64,000 nucleotides of DNA from Planotetraspora sp. A-T 1434 (lineage in GTDB: Bacteria; Actinomycetota; Actinomycetes; Streptosporangiales; Streptosporangiaceae), in the NCBI RefSeq assembly GCF_025420585.1, contig NZ_JAOEGB010000017.1, forward strand, positions 112,880-176,879, in the 5' to 3' direction. Numbering within the stretch: position 1 is the stretch's first letter; the number at the start of each line of letters is the position of its first letter. The notes beneath the pieces are model-generated. The model saw only the letters and a program-made list of their open reading frames with translations. It did no database searches and was not told the origin of the DNA. Made by a program: the position numbers and the translations under genes. This document shows, one piece after another, positions 38,419 to 46,298 of the stretch.

Positions 38419-41400
38419 ATGGCGGTCTTCCGGGTACTTGGAGCGTTCGAAGCGGTCGGGGAGAACGGGCCCATCGACCTTGGCGGTCCCCGGCAGCGCT
38501 CGGTCCTCGCCCGCCTGCTGATCAGCCGGGGGCAGGTCGTCCCGGTCGAGCGCATGATCGACGATCTGTGGCACGAGCAGCCGCCGCCGAGCGCGCTGGC
38601 GTCGATCCAGGCCTACGTCTCCAACCTCCGGCGCGCCCTGGAGCCGGGCCGTACGGCACGCACGGCGGCCCGGGTGCTGGTCACGGTCCCGCCCGGCTAT
38701 GCCGTACGGACCGAGGAGGTGGACGCCTGGCGGTTCGAGGATCTCGTGCGGCAGGCGGCCCGGTCGCTGGCCGGAGGGGACGCTCGCACGGCCCTCCAGG
38801 AGCTGGACGGCGCGCTCGCGCTCTGGCGGGGACCGGCCTACCCCGAGTTCGCCATCGCCGAGTGGGCCATGACGGAGATCGCCCGCCTCGGCGAGCTCCA
38901 CGCCATGGCCGTCGAGCAGCGTGCCTCGGCGGCGATGGCACTCGGTCTGCCCGGCTCCGTCGTGGCCGACCTGCGCACCCACCTCGACGAGCACCCGCTG
39001 CGCGAAGAGGGGTGGCGGCTGCTGGCCGTCGCGCTCTACCGGCAGGGCCGCCAGGGGGACGCGCTCGTCGCCCTCCGGGAGGCCCGCCGCATGCTCGTGG
39101 ACGAGCTCGGCGTCGATCCCGGCCCGGCGCTCCAGCGGCTGGAGGCCGATATCCTGGCGCAGTCTCCGGCACTTGAGCCGGCCCCGCCCGCTCCGGGCAC
39201 GGCGCTCGTCGCGGACGGGCCCACAGCGGAATCCGGGCCCGTGCCGGCCACGGGATCGGGCGTGGTGCCGGCCTCGGGATCGGGCGCCGTTCCGGCCCAG
39301 GGATTGAGCGTGGTGCCGGCCTCGGGATCGGGCGCCGTTCCGGCCCAGGGATTGAGCGTGGTGCCGGCCTCGGGATCGGGCGCCGTTCCGGCCCAGGGAT
39401 TGAGCGTGGTGCCGGTCTCGGGATCGGGGGGCGTGCCAGGCCGGCACGCGGGGCCGGCGGCGGGCCGGATCGTCGCGGAGCCCGCGCGGCGCGACCGCCT
39501 CTTCGGCCGGGAGAGCGAGCTGGCCCAGTTGCTGGCCCTCTCCCGGGGGATCGCGCTGATCGGCGGCGAGGCGGGCATAGGCAAGTCCGCCCTGGCCGAG
39601 GCGGCCGCGGCGGCACGGGCCGGCGCCGGTTGGCGGGTCGCCGTGGGCCGGTGCCCGGAGACGGGCGGCGCCCCCGCCGGATGGGCCTGGGCGGAGATCC
39701 TGCGCGCTCTCACGGCGGCGGTGGCTCCAGGCGAGGCGGTCGCCGTACAGATCGCGCGGCTGCTCGATCCCGTCGGCCAGGAGGGTTTCGCACCCGGGGC
39801 CGACCTGACGACGGAACGGTTCCGGCTGCGCCGGGCCCTCGCGGCATACCTCGCCGACGCCGCCCGGACCGCGCCGCTCCTGCTGGTCCTCGACGACCTG
39901 CACCGGGCCGACGACGAGACCCTGGCCGTCCTGGTGCATCTGGCCGGTGACCTGGCGGACGCGCCGGTCGTCATCGTCGGCACGTTCCGGGATGAGGAGG
40001 CCGACCGGCTGGCGGACACGTCGGCCACGCTGGCGCGCCACGAGCCGCTCCGCGTCGCCCTTCGCGGGATCGACCAGGAGGCCGCCGCCGGGCTTCTCGC
40101 GGAAGTCTCCGGCGCGGAGGTCACGGCCGCCACGCTGGCCGCCGTCGCGGACCGCACGGGGGGCAACCCCTTCTTCCTCCGGGAGACCGCCCGGCTGATC
40201 GCCTCGGAGGGGGAGACGGCCGCCGCGTCGGTCGTGCCCGCGGGGGTTCGCGACGTGCTGCGCCGCCGGTTCGCCCGGCTGCCGGTGCCCGCGCAGACGG
40301 TCCTGCGGGAGGCGGCCGTCATGGGCCGGGACATCGACGTCGACGTGCTCACGGCCGTCAACGGCGGCGGCGACGACGCCGTGGTCGACGCCGTCGAGGC
40401 CGCCCTTATGGCGGGCCTGCTGCTCGAGCCCGGCGGCGGCGGTGTCCGGTTCGCCCACGCGCTCGTGCGGGACACGCTCTATGACGACATGTCACGCCTG
40501 AGGCAGACCCGGACCCACGCCCGGGTCGCCGCGGTGCTCGAACGGCTCCGCCCGGACGAGGTCGCCGCGCTCGCCCACCACTTCGCAGCAGGCGGCGAGC
40601 CCGCGAAGGCCGCCCGCTATGCCGCACTGGCCGCCGAGCAGGCCGAGCTGCGTTTCGCCTACCGGGAGGCGGCCGCCCTGTGGGGGCAGGCGATCGACCT
40701 CGGCGGCCGGGAGGACCTGGAGCTCATCATGCGGCGGGTCCGCGCGCTGGCGCTCGGCAACGAGCTCGCCGCCGCCCGGGAGATGCGCGAGCGGGCCATC
40801 CGGCTGGCCGTGCCGTACGGCGATCCCGAGCTCATCGCGCGGGTCGTCGGGGCCTTCGACGCGCCGTCACTGTGGAGCACCAAGGACTACGGCGTGGTGT
40901 CGAGCGAGGTGGTCCGGGTCATCGAGGAGACGCTCGCCGTGCTGCCGCAGGGGGACGGCCCGGCCCGCTGCGCGCTGCTGACGTCCCTGGCCTTCGAACT
41001 GGAGGGTGAGCAGACCACGCGGGGCGCCGAGGCGGCCGGCGAGGCGCTGGCGATGGCCCGGCGGATCGGCGATCCCGAGGGCCTCGTCAAGGCGCTGAAC
41101 GCCCGGCACTTCCACACCTTCCGGGGCGACAGTCCGGCCGTGCGGGAGCGCCTCGGCACGGAGCTGCTCCGGCTCGCCGAGGCGAACGGCATGGCGACGG
41201 GGCAGGTCGTGGCCCACCTGATCCTGATGCAGCGTGCCCTGGCCGAGCTGGACTTCCCGGAGGCCGACCGGCACGCCGACCAGGCGGAGCGGCTCGGCGA
41301 GCGCTACGACCTGCCCATGCCGCGCTCCCTCGCCACCTTCTACCGGGCGTTCCGGCTGGCGATCGCGGGTGAGTACGTCGAGGCCGAGCGGCTCTACCGG

Positions 41401-41946
41401 GAGGGGGCCCACGCGCACTCGCGTGTTGGGGCGTGGCGCTTCGAGGTCGGCCTGTCCTACATGTCCCGCTACTGCCTTGGGCTCCTCCAGGGCGACGTCA
41501 CCGGCATGCTCGCCGAGTCGGAGCTGGTCGCCCAGCACTGGGACGTGGCCGCGGAGCCGTACGCGCTGGCGCTCGCGGCGGCGGGCCGTACCGGCGAGGC
41601 GCGGCAGGTGGCGGGGCGGCCACGGCCGATCAGGCCGGACTACTACGCCCGCCTGTTCATCGTCGTCCGGGGGCTGCTCGGGATGGCGCTCGGCGACAAG
41701 GAACGGGTGCTGGAGGCCTACGACGCGCTGGCGCCCTACCCGCGCGGAATCGTCACCCAGGGCACGGGACTCCTCCCGCTCTGGCCGGTGGCCCAGGTGC
41801 TGGGCGATCTCGCGGCGTACCTGGGACGGGCCGATGAGGCGGCCGAGCGGTACGGCGCCGCGCTGGAGATCGCGACCGGGGTGGGGGCCACGGCCTGGGT
41901 GGACGCCGCTCGTCAGGGCCTGGCCGGGATCACGCGCCCCGGTTGA
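38419..41946 (+). CDS. Second large SARP/AfsR-like regulator with BTAD and AAA ATPase
   Basis: The 1175-residue protein has an OmpR-like winged helix (FRVLGAFEAVGE-LGGPRQRSVLARLL), a BTAD domain to about residue 255, a low-complexity linker, a P-loop ATPase (Walker A GGEAGIGKSALAE near residue 380; Walker B LLLVLDDLHRADD near 490) and a helical C-terminal half. The linker contains three identical 16-residue repeats (see 39262-39405). It is paralogous to the regulator at 6663-9947. It interrupts the conserved CNNM-cdd-era order and sits next to a PPOX-type gene, with no obvious target cluster. Confidence 0.87.
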   Translation: MAVFRVLGAFEAVGENGPIDLGGPRQRSVLARLLISRGQVVPVERMIDDLWHEQPPPSALASIQAYVSNLRRALEPGRTARTAARVLVTVPPGYAVRTEEVDAWRFEDLVRQAARSLAGGDARTALQELDGALALWRGPAYPEFAIAEWAMTEIARLGELHAMAVEQRASAAMALGLPGSVVADLRTHLDEHPLREEGWRLLAVALYRQGRQGDALVALREARRMLVDELGVDPGPALQRLEADILAQSPALEPAPPAPGTALVADGPTAESGPVPATGSGVVPASGSGAVPAQGLSVVPASGSGAVPAQGLSVVPASGSGAVPAQGLSVVPVSGSGGVPGRHAGPAAGRIVAEPARRDRLFGRESELAQLLALSRGIALIGGEAGIGKSALAEAAAAARAGAGWRVAVGRCPETGGAPAGWAWAEILRALTAAVAPGEAVAVQIARLLDPVGQEGFAPGADLTTERFRLRRALAAYLADAARTAPLLLVLDDLHRADDETLAVLVHLAGDLADAPVVIVGTFRDEEADRLADTSATLARHEPLRVALRGIDQEAAAGLLAEVSGAEVTAATLAAVADRTGGNPFFLRETARLIASEGETAAASVVPAGVRDVLRRRFARLPVPAQTVLREAAVMGRDIDVDVLTAVNGGGDDAVVDAVEAALMAGLLLEPGGGGVRFAHALVRDTLYDDMSRLRQTRTHARVAAVLERLRPDEVAALAHHFAAGGEPAKAARYAALAAEQAELRFAYREAAALWGQAIDLGGREDLELIMRRVRALALGNELAAAREMRERAIRLAVPYGDPELIARVVGAFDAPSLWSTKDYGVVSSEVVRVIEETLAVLPQGDGPARCALLTSLAFELEGEQTTRGAEAAGEALAMARRIGDPEGLVKALNARHFHTFRGDSPAVRERLGTELLRLAEANGMATGQVVAHLILMQRALAELDFPEADRHADQAERLGERYDLPMPRSLATFYRAFRLAIAGEYVEAERLYREGAHAHSRVGAWRFEVGLSYMSRYCLGLLQGDVTGMLAESELVAQHWDVAAEPYALALAAAGRTGEARQVAGRPRPIRPDYYARLFIVVRGLLGMALGDKERVLEAYDALAPYPRGIVTQGTGLLPLWPVAQVLGDLAAYLGRADEAAERYGAALEIATGVGATAWVDAARQGLAGITRPG
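39262..39405 (+). repeat. Three identical 48-bp tandem repeats in the regulator linker
   Basis: Units 39262-39309, 39310-39357 and 39358-39405 are base-for-base identical and encode VVPASGSGAVPAQGLS. A truncated copy precedes and another follows. Identity at synonymous sites points to recent expansion by slippage or unequal crossing-over. Changes in copy number remain in frame. Confidence 0.92.
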
Positions 41947-42389
41947 TCGGGGCCGTCGAAGAGCACCCACTCGGTCACGTCGAGCCGGTAGACGCGCTCG
42001 CCGGGTGAAGGGCGGAGGGGGGCCTGGGCGCCGGGCGGCAGCTCGCGGGCAGAGCCTGTGAAGGCCACCGCGCCGGTCGGCCGCACCGGTTCCCCGGCGT
42101 TCCCGGCGACATCCCCGGCGACATCCCGGGCGCCGCCGCCGGCGACACCGGTGGGAATGCTGCCGGGAACGCCGCCGACGACGCTGCCCGCCACGCGGCT
42201 GTCGGACCGCAGGTCCCGGGAGTGGGGCAGGTCCTCGCGGGAGACGAAGTAGAGCCGGTCCGGTGCGAAGGTCACGTGGTACCGGAGGATGGACAGTGAG
42301 GGGGAGCCGTCGGGCCGCAAGGTGGCGAGCTGCATGAGCGCGCCCCCCGCGACGTATGCGTCCAGCCGCCGCTCGAGTTCGGTGGTCAC
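41913..42389 (-). CDS. PPOX-type split-barrel flavin/F420 protein with low-complexity insert
   Basis: The 158-residue product starts TTELERRLDAYVAGGALMQL and shows ATLRPDGSPSLSILRYHVTF and LYFVSREDLPHSRDLRSDSRV, then ends in YRLDVTEWVLFDG. This is the pyridoxamine-oxidase-like split barrel, often FMN or F420 dependent. About 40 residues near position 75-115 (VGGVPGSIPTGVAGGGARDV, then AGDVAGNAGEP) look inserted, built from short GAC-ATC-CCG repeats. Its 3' end overlaps the convergent SARP gene by 34 bp. The GTG at 42389 is the likely start. Confidence 0.7.
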   Translation of the reverse strand: MTTELERRLDAYVAGGALMQLATLRPDGSPSLSILRYHVTFAPDRLYFVSREDLPHSRDLRSDSRVAGSVVGGVPGSIPTGVAGGGARDVAGDVAGNAGEPVRPTGAVAFTGSARELPPGAQAPLRPSPGERVYRLDVTEWVLFDGPDQPGRVIPARP

Positions 42390-42587
42390 CGCACCAGCGT
42401 GGCCCACGCCGGTTGTAAGCCCCTAGGCCCAGGTGGGCGGGCGGCGCAAGCGTACTTCAAGTGTTCTGCAAGTCGTCTGGGCCACTGTTGTCTCCAGGCG
42501 CCCGGGAGGGGTTCGGGGCGTCTGGAAGGGGAGGTCCGGCGCGCCGGGAGGGGTTCGCGGCGCACCGGCACCCCCTTGGGGTCTTAG

Positions 42588-42620
42588 GGGCTCTCACCCG
42601 TGCCGACCGGGTGAGAGCCC
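42588..42620 (+). terminator. Strong hairpin in the 42.4-42.7 kb gap
   Basis: GGGCTCTCACCCG and CGGGTGAGAGCCC form a perfect 13-bp stem with a 7-base loop. The gap 42390-42712 has no supportable protein gene; it also carries two similar GGGAGGGGTTCG-containing segments near 42501 and 42547. The hairpin could end an unannotated small RNA running from about 42440, or lie in the leader of the lipoprotein gene. Confidence 0.5.
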
Positions 42621-42712
42621 TTGCCGTTTACCCAACGTGGTCACGTGTTTGCTGATTGTGGACCGTCCCTTGAGGGAAGGAACACCGGGGCCCCCGACCA
42701 CGGGAGACGGGT

Positions 42713-43378
42713 ATGCGGATCTTCCATGCGACCGTCGTCGTCGGCGTGAGCGCGCTGGGCCTGGCCACGGTGGGGGGCTGCGGAGCCGATCGGACGATTC
42801 ACACCCGTGGGGCGTCCACTCTGGTGGCGTCCGGACCGCGTGCCGTTCTCCAATCCTTGGTCGACCTGCCCGAGGGGTTCTCCGACCGGGCGCGAAGCGG
42901 GTGGAGACCGCCTTTCCGGCCGCGCGTCCGGGCGTGCCGCACGCTCTTCGACGCGGCGGCGGGGAAGCCGCCCAGGGACGGCCTCCTCGGGACGACCTCG
43001 GCGACCTATGAGGGCGAGCACGTGGGGGAGTTGGCCGGGGTCGGGCTCGCGACGTACGCGGGCGACGGGGCCGCCGCCCATCTCGGTGAGCTCCGCGAGG
43101 CGATGTCGAGGTGCGTCACGGCGGACGGCGGTGCTCCGGGGGCGGGGAGCCGCCTGTCGGCCTCCCGCCTGCCCCTCGGGTACGTCGGGCAGGACGCGGA
43201 AGGCCGCCGGTTGACTGGGCGAGTCGCGGGATATCCGTACGAGATGCATTTGGTGGTCCTGAGCGCCGGGCACACGCTCATCGCGCTCGTCCACGCGGGG
43301 CTGAACCCGCCGGACGCGAGCCGGACGGCGGAGCTGACCAGGGTGCTGGCCCGTAAGGTCGGTAACCTTGAGCCGTGA
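42713..43378 (+). CDS. Putative lipoprotein, unknown function
   Basis: The 221-residue product has an N-terminal hydrophobic signal and a lipobox-like LATVGGC, so it is probably anchored to the outer face of the membrane. The remainder has two internal Cys (RACRTLF, SRCVTADG) and no domain I recognise. CGGGAGACGGGT gives a ribosome binding site. The TGA overlaps the next GTG, so it is coupled to the deaminase-like gene and era. Confidence 0.65.
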   Translation: MRIFHATVVVGVSALGLATVGGCGADRTIHTRGASTLVASGPRAVLQSLVDLPEGFSDRARSGWRPPFRPRVRACRTLFDAAAGKPPRDGLLGTTSATYEGEHVGELAGVGLATYAGDGAAAHLGELREAMSRCVTADGGAPGAGSRLSASRLPLGYVGQDAEGRRLTGRVAGYPYEMHLVVLSAGHTLIALVHAGLNPPDASRTAELTRVLARKVGNLEP

Positions 43379-43710
43379 CAGAGACGCTGGACCCTGAGGA
43401 TAACAAGATCATCACGCTGGCCCGTTCGGCCCGCGCCCGCAACGGCTCGCCCGAGGGGGCCGCCGTGCGCGACGAGACCGGGCGGACGTACGCCGCGACC
43501 GGCGTCGCGCTGCCCTCGCTCCAGCTCTCGGCAATCCAGGTCGCGGTCGCGATGGCCGTGTCCAGCGGGGCGCGGTCACTGGAGGCCGCCGCACTGGTGA
43601 CCGACGCCGACGACCCGGCCGAGGACGACCTGGCCGTCATCGAGGACCTCGGCAACGGCACGCTGTTCCTGGCGGCCCCGGACGGCTCCCTGAAGGGCCG
43701 GTACATCTAA
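43375..43710 (+). CDS. Cytidine-deaminase-like protein without catalytic motifs
   Basis: The 111-residue product (DPEDNKIITLARSARARNGS, then GAAVRDETGRTYAATGVALP) matches the short protein annotated as cytidine deaminase next to era in actinobacteria. The zinc-binding HAE and PCxxC motifs of true cytidine deaminases are absent; where HAE should be the sequence is SAIQVAVAMAV. It is therefore unlikely to deaminate cytidine. A structural or regulatory role tied to Era is possible but unproven. Confidence 0.8.
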   Translation: MTETLDPEDNKIITLARSARARNGSPEGAAVRDETGRTYAATGVALPSLQLSAIQVAVAMAVSSGARSLEAAALVTDADDPAEDDLAVIEDLGNGTLFLAAPDGSLKGRYI

Positions 43711-43711
43711 C

Positions 43712-44632
43712 GTGAACGCTGATCCCCGCCGGGACGCCGAGTTCCGAGCCGGATTCGCCTGCTTCGTCGGCAGGCCCAACGTCGGCAAGTCGACCCTCAT
43801 GAACGCCCTCGTCGGCACCAAGGTCGCCATCACCTCGTCCAAGCCGCAGACGACCCGGCGGGCCATCCGCGGGATCGTCCACCGGCCGGACGCACAACTC
43901 GTGATCGTGGACACTCCCGGTTTCCACCGGCCCCGCACGCTTCTCGGCGAACGGCTGGACAGCCTCGTGCTGTCCACGCTGACCGAGGTCGACGTGATCG
44001 GCTTCTGTGTCCCGGCCAACGAGCCGATCGGCAAGGGCGACCGGTTCATCGTCGAGAAGCTCGCGGCGGTCAAGAAGACCCCCGTCGTCGCCGTCGTGAC
44101 CAAGTGCGACCTGGCGTCCCGCGAGCAGATCGCCGGGCAGCTCCTCGCGGTGTCGGCCCTGACGGACTTCGAGGCGATCATCCCGGTGTCGGCCGAGAGC
44201 GGCGAGCAGCTCGACGTGCTGGCCGACCAGCTCATCGCGCGCCTGCCCGAGTCGCCGCCGCTGTACGCCGGGGGCGAGCTGACCGACGAGCCCGAGCAGA
44301 TCCTGGTGGCCGAGCTGATCAGGGAAGCCGCGCTCGAAGGGGTCCGCGACGAGCTGCCCCACTCCATCGCGGTGGTCGTCGAGGAGATGGCCCCCCGTGA
44401 AGGCCGTGACGACCTGCTCGACGTCTACGCGTTCATGTACGTGGAGCGGCCGTCGCAGAAGGCGATCGTCATCGGGCCCGGTGGCGCCCGGCTGAAGGAC
44501 GTGGGCACCCGCGCCCGCCGGCAGATCGAGGCGCTCCTCGGCACCCGGGTCTACCTGGACCTCCGGATCAAGGTCGCCAAGGAATGGCAGCGCGACCCCA
44601 AACAGCTTCGCCGCCTCGGCTTCTACGACTGA
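43712..44632 (+). CDS. era: GTPase Era
   Basis: The 306-residue GTPase has G1 GRPNVGKSTL near residue 22, G2 SSKPQTTRRAI, G3 DTPGFHRP and G4 TKCD, and a C-terminal KH domain (QKAIVIGPGGARLKDVGTRA). Era binds the 3' end of 16S rRNA and is needed for 30S maturation. The GTG at 43712 follows the deaminase-like gene by one base. The last 18 bases of the gene region are repeated immediately downstream. Confidence 0.97.
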   Translation: MNADPRRDAEFRAGFACFVGRPNVGKSTLMNALVGTKVAITSSKPQTTRRAIRGIVHRPDAQLVIVDTPGFHRPRTLLGERLDSLVLSTLTEVDVIGFCVPANEPIGKGDRFIVEKLAAVKKTPVVAVVTKCDLASREQIAGQLLAVSALTDFEAIIPVSAESGEQLDVLADQLIARLPESPPLYAGGELTDEPEQILVAELIREAALEGVRDELPHSIAVVVEEMAPREGRDDLLDVYAFMYVERPSQKAIVIGPGGARLKDVGTRARRQIEALLGTRVYLDLRIKVAKEWQRDPKQLRRLGFYD

Positions 44633-44655
44633 TCACCGGCTTCTTCGACTGATCA
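44618..44655 (+). repeat. 20-bp tandem duplication of the era 3' end
   Basis: GGCTTCTACGACTGATCA (44618-44635) is followed by GGCTTCTTCGACTGATCA (44638-44655), one mismatch in 18. The second copy's GATCA merges into the mazF-tail fragment on the reverse strand. Confidence 0.85.
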
Positions 44656-44788
44656 GAGGGCGAGATGGGTGCGGAGCGCCTCGTCGAGCTTCTTGAGCAC
44701 GGGCGCGGGCAGATGGCCGATCCGCTCGCGCAGCCGCCCCGGCGCGATCGACCTGACCTGCTCCGCCTGGGCCTTGGAGTCCTTCGCG
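44653..44788 (-). pseudogene. Duplicated 3' fragment of mazF
   Basis: The reverse strand encodes AKDSKAQAEQVRSIAPGRLR followed by ERIGHLPAPVLKKLDEALRT-HLAL, identical to the last 44 residues of the MazF at 45951-46298. At the DNA level 44659-44788 and 45957-46086 differ by one base in 130 (offset 1298). A 68-codon frame starting at 44859 reads into it, but the upstream part is not MazF-like, so this is a truncated copy. The near-identity means the duplication is recent. Confidence 0.9.
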
Positions 44789-44832
44789 CGGGTGGGCAGG
44801 TCGCCCGAGGTGCCATTTCTCGGGCCTGTCAG

Positions 44833-44846
44833 TCCACTTAGGTGGA
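44833..44846. promoter_or_regulatory. Palindrome in the promoter region of the MNT gene
   Basis: TCCAC-TTAG-GTGGA is a 5-bp inverted repeat 15 bases upstream of the ATG at 44862. A toxin-antitoxin complex or the winged helix fused to the MNT protein could bind it. It may overlap a -10-like GATAAC at 44848. Confidence 0.4.
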
Positions 44847-44861
44847 TGATAACTTCCATTT

Positions 44862-45458
44862 ATGCGTAGTGAAGCGCCGGCTCTGCTGCCACTCTTCAGG
44901 TCACGCCACCAGGCCGAGGCTCTGACCCTGCTGTTTCTCCATCCCGGCCAAGAGTTCACTCTGACGGAACTGGCCACCCGGGTGGGTGTCCCGCTGACCA
45001 CCGCTCAACGGGAGATGAGCCGTCTCGTGGAGAGCGATCTCGTCCGGGAGCGGCGGATCGGCAGGGCGAGACTGCTCAGCGCCAATGCCGAAAATCGCTA
45101 CGCGCGACCGCTCACTGAGATGCTCATGCTCACGTTCGGGCCGCACGTGGTGATCGCCGAGGAATTCGCCCTTATCGAGGGTGCGACGGCGGTTGGCATC
45201 TTCGGGTCATGGGCCGCGCGTTACGGCGGCGAACCTGGACCGCCTCCGCGGGACATCGATGTGATAGTGATCGGCGCAACTGGGAGAGGGCCCGCCTACC
45301 AAGCTGCGGAACGGGCGGAGCGAAAGCTGACAATGCGGGTCAACCCGGTCGTCGTCAGCCACGAGCGCTGGCAATCTGCCTCCGATCCGCTGATCCAGCA
45401 GATACGGTCGTCTGCGCTTCTGTGGGTGATCGGTGACGAGGGAGGACTTGGGCAGTGA
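44862..45458 (+). CDS. Winged-helix/nucleotidyltransferase antitoxin (MNT)
   Basis: The 198-residue protein has an N-terminal ArsR/MarR-like winged helix (HPGQEFTLTELATRVGVPLT-TAQREMSRLVESDLV) and a C-terminal minimal nucleotidyltransferase with GIFGSWAARYGG and PRDIDVIVIG, the GS...DxD catalytic pattern. In MNT/HEPN toxin-antitoxin systems such as MntA-HepT, the nucleotidyltransferase neutralises the HEPN toxin by adenylylation. The winged helix suggests it also represses its own promoter. It overlaps the HEPN gene (GTGA). The catalytic Asp residues appear intact. Confidence 0.82.
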   Translation: MRSEAPALLPLFRSRHQAEALTLLFLHPGQEFTLTELATRVGVPLTTAQREMSRLVESDLVRERRIGRARLLSANAENRYARPLTEMLMLTFGPHVVIAEEFALIEGATAVGIFGSWAARYGGEPGPPPRDIDVIVIGATGRGPAYQAAERAERKLTMRVNPVVVSHERWQSASDPLIQQIRSSALLWVIGDEGGLGQ

Positions 45459-45906
45459 AGTGGAGCCGGGGCGAAGCGGTGATCGAACGTCTCCTCACAG
45501 ACCGACGCCTCCAAGCCGTATCCGGCGCTCAGGCCGATGGAAATCCGTGGCTTGAACGCGCAGCCCGCGTCATCGCGACGGCGGAGTCGTTGATCGAAAA
45601 GGATCCGGACAGCGCTTACATTCTCGCGTACGACGCGGCGCGTCAGGCATGCACCGCGGTTCTGGCGCATCAAGGTCTCAGGCCGACCACGGCGGGTGGT
45701 CACTATGTGGTCGAGGAGGTGCTCCGGGCACAGTTCGGTGACCTCTTCATAGGCTTCGGATCTCTTCGCAGGCGCCGCAATGAAATCGAGTATCCGGCAC
45801 GTCCGGAGATGACGTCGATTACGACGAGGCGGCGGAAGGCGTGGACGTCGCGCAGAGCCTGATCGAGACGGTCCGCAAGCTCCTCCCCGACCTGTCGCTG
45901 CGCTGA
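45455..45906 (+). pseudogene. HEPN-domain toxin gene with C-terminal frameshift
   Basis: From GTG 45455 the frame encodes 135 residues with HEPN helices (SAYILAYDAARQACTAVLAH, then GFGSLRRRRNEIEYP). After about 45803 it continues out of register to a stop at 45862. In the +1 register the sequence from 45808 reads DDVDYDEAAEGVDVAQSLIE followed by TVRKLLPDLSLR and a stop at 45906, a natural helical HEPN ending. Loss of one base near 45803-45807 explains this. The RN-EY motif replaces the classical RxxxxxxH of RNase-type HEPN proteins, as in the SAV_6107-like group. The product may still be partly functional because the core is upstream of the shift. Confidence 0.75.
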
Positions 45907-45922
45907 CGCGGCCGGCTCCCAA

Positions 45923-45950
45923 TCATGTACGTGTAGCGGCCGTCGCGGAA
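45923..45950 (+). repeat. 28-bp scar of era next to mazF
   Basis: Positions 45923-45950 match 44433-44460 inside era with two mismatches in 28 bases (TCATGTACGTG-AGCGGCCGTCGC-GAA). It abuts the 3' end of the intact mazF. In the left copy the same era sequence and mazF tail are 193 bases further apart, so the right copy has an internal deletion. Confidence 0.85.
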
Positions 45951-46298
45951 TCATAAGGCGAGATGGGTGCGCAGCGCCTCGTCGAGCTTCTTGAGCACGG
46001 GCGCGGGCAGATGGCCGATCCGCTCGCGCAGCCGCCCCGGCGCGATCGACCTGACCTGCTCCGCCTGGGCCTTGGAGTCCTTCGCGAGCCCGCATTCCTT
46101 GGCAGGCAGCAGCACTTGGAACGGCAGGACCCGTGCGATGTTCGTCGTGACGGGCACCACGGTCACAACGCCCCGGCCGCTCCGTTCGACGGCGCGGTTG
46201 GCGGCGTCATTGCTGACCACCACGCCGGGACGGGTCTTGTTGGCCTCGGAGCCCTGCGACGGCTCGAAGTCGATCCAATAGACGTCACCTCGGCGCAT
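45951..46298 (-). CDS. mazF: MazF/PemK-type mRNA interferase toxin
   Basis: The 115-residue toxin starts RRGDVYWIDFEPSQGSEANK-TRPGVVVSND and continues VVTVVPVTTNIARVLPFQVL, the MazF core that cleaves RNA at short sequences. Length and motifs are complete. It overlaps the antitoxin gene by 14 bases. Its last 44 codons are duplicated at 44653-44788. Confidence 0.92.
   Translation of the reverse strand: MRRGDVYWIDFEPSQGSEANKTRPGVVVSNDAANRAVERSGRGVVTVVPVTTNIARVLPFQVLLPAKECGLAKDSKAQAEQVRSIAPGRLRERIGHLPAPVLKKLDEALRTHLAL

Noticed and set aside
42433..43011. 192-codon plus-strand frame overlapping the lipoprotein gene.
   Set aside because: Its composition is Arg/Gly/Pro-rich as expected for an out-of-frame read of GC-rich DNA, and it runs into the lipoprotein gene in the wrong frame.
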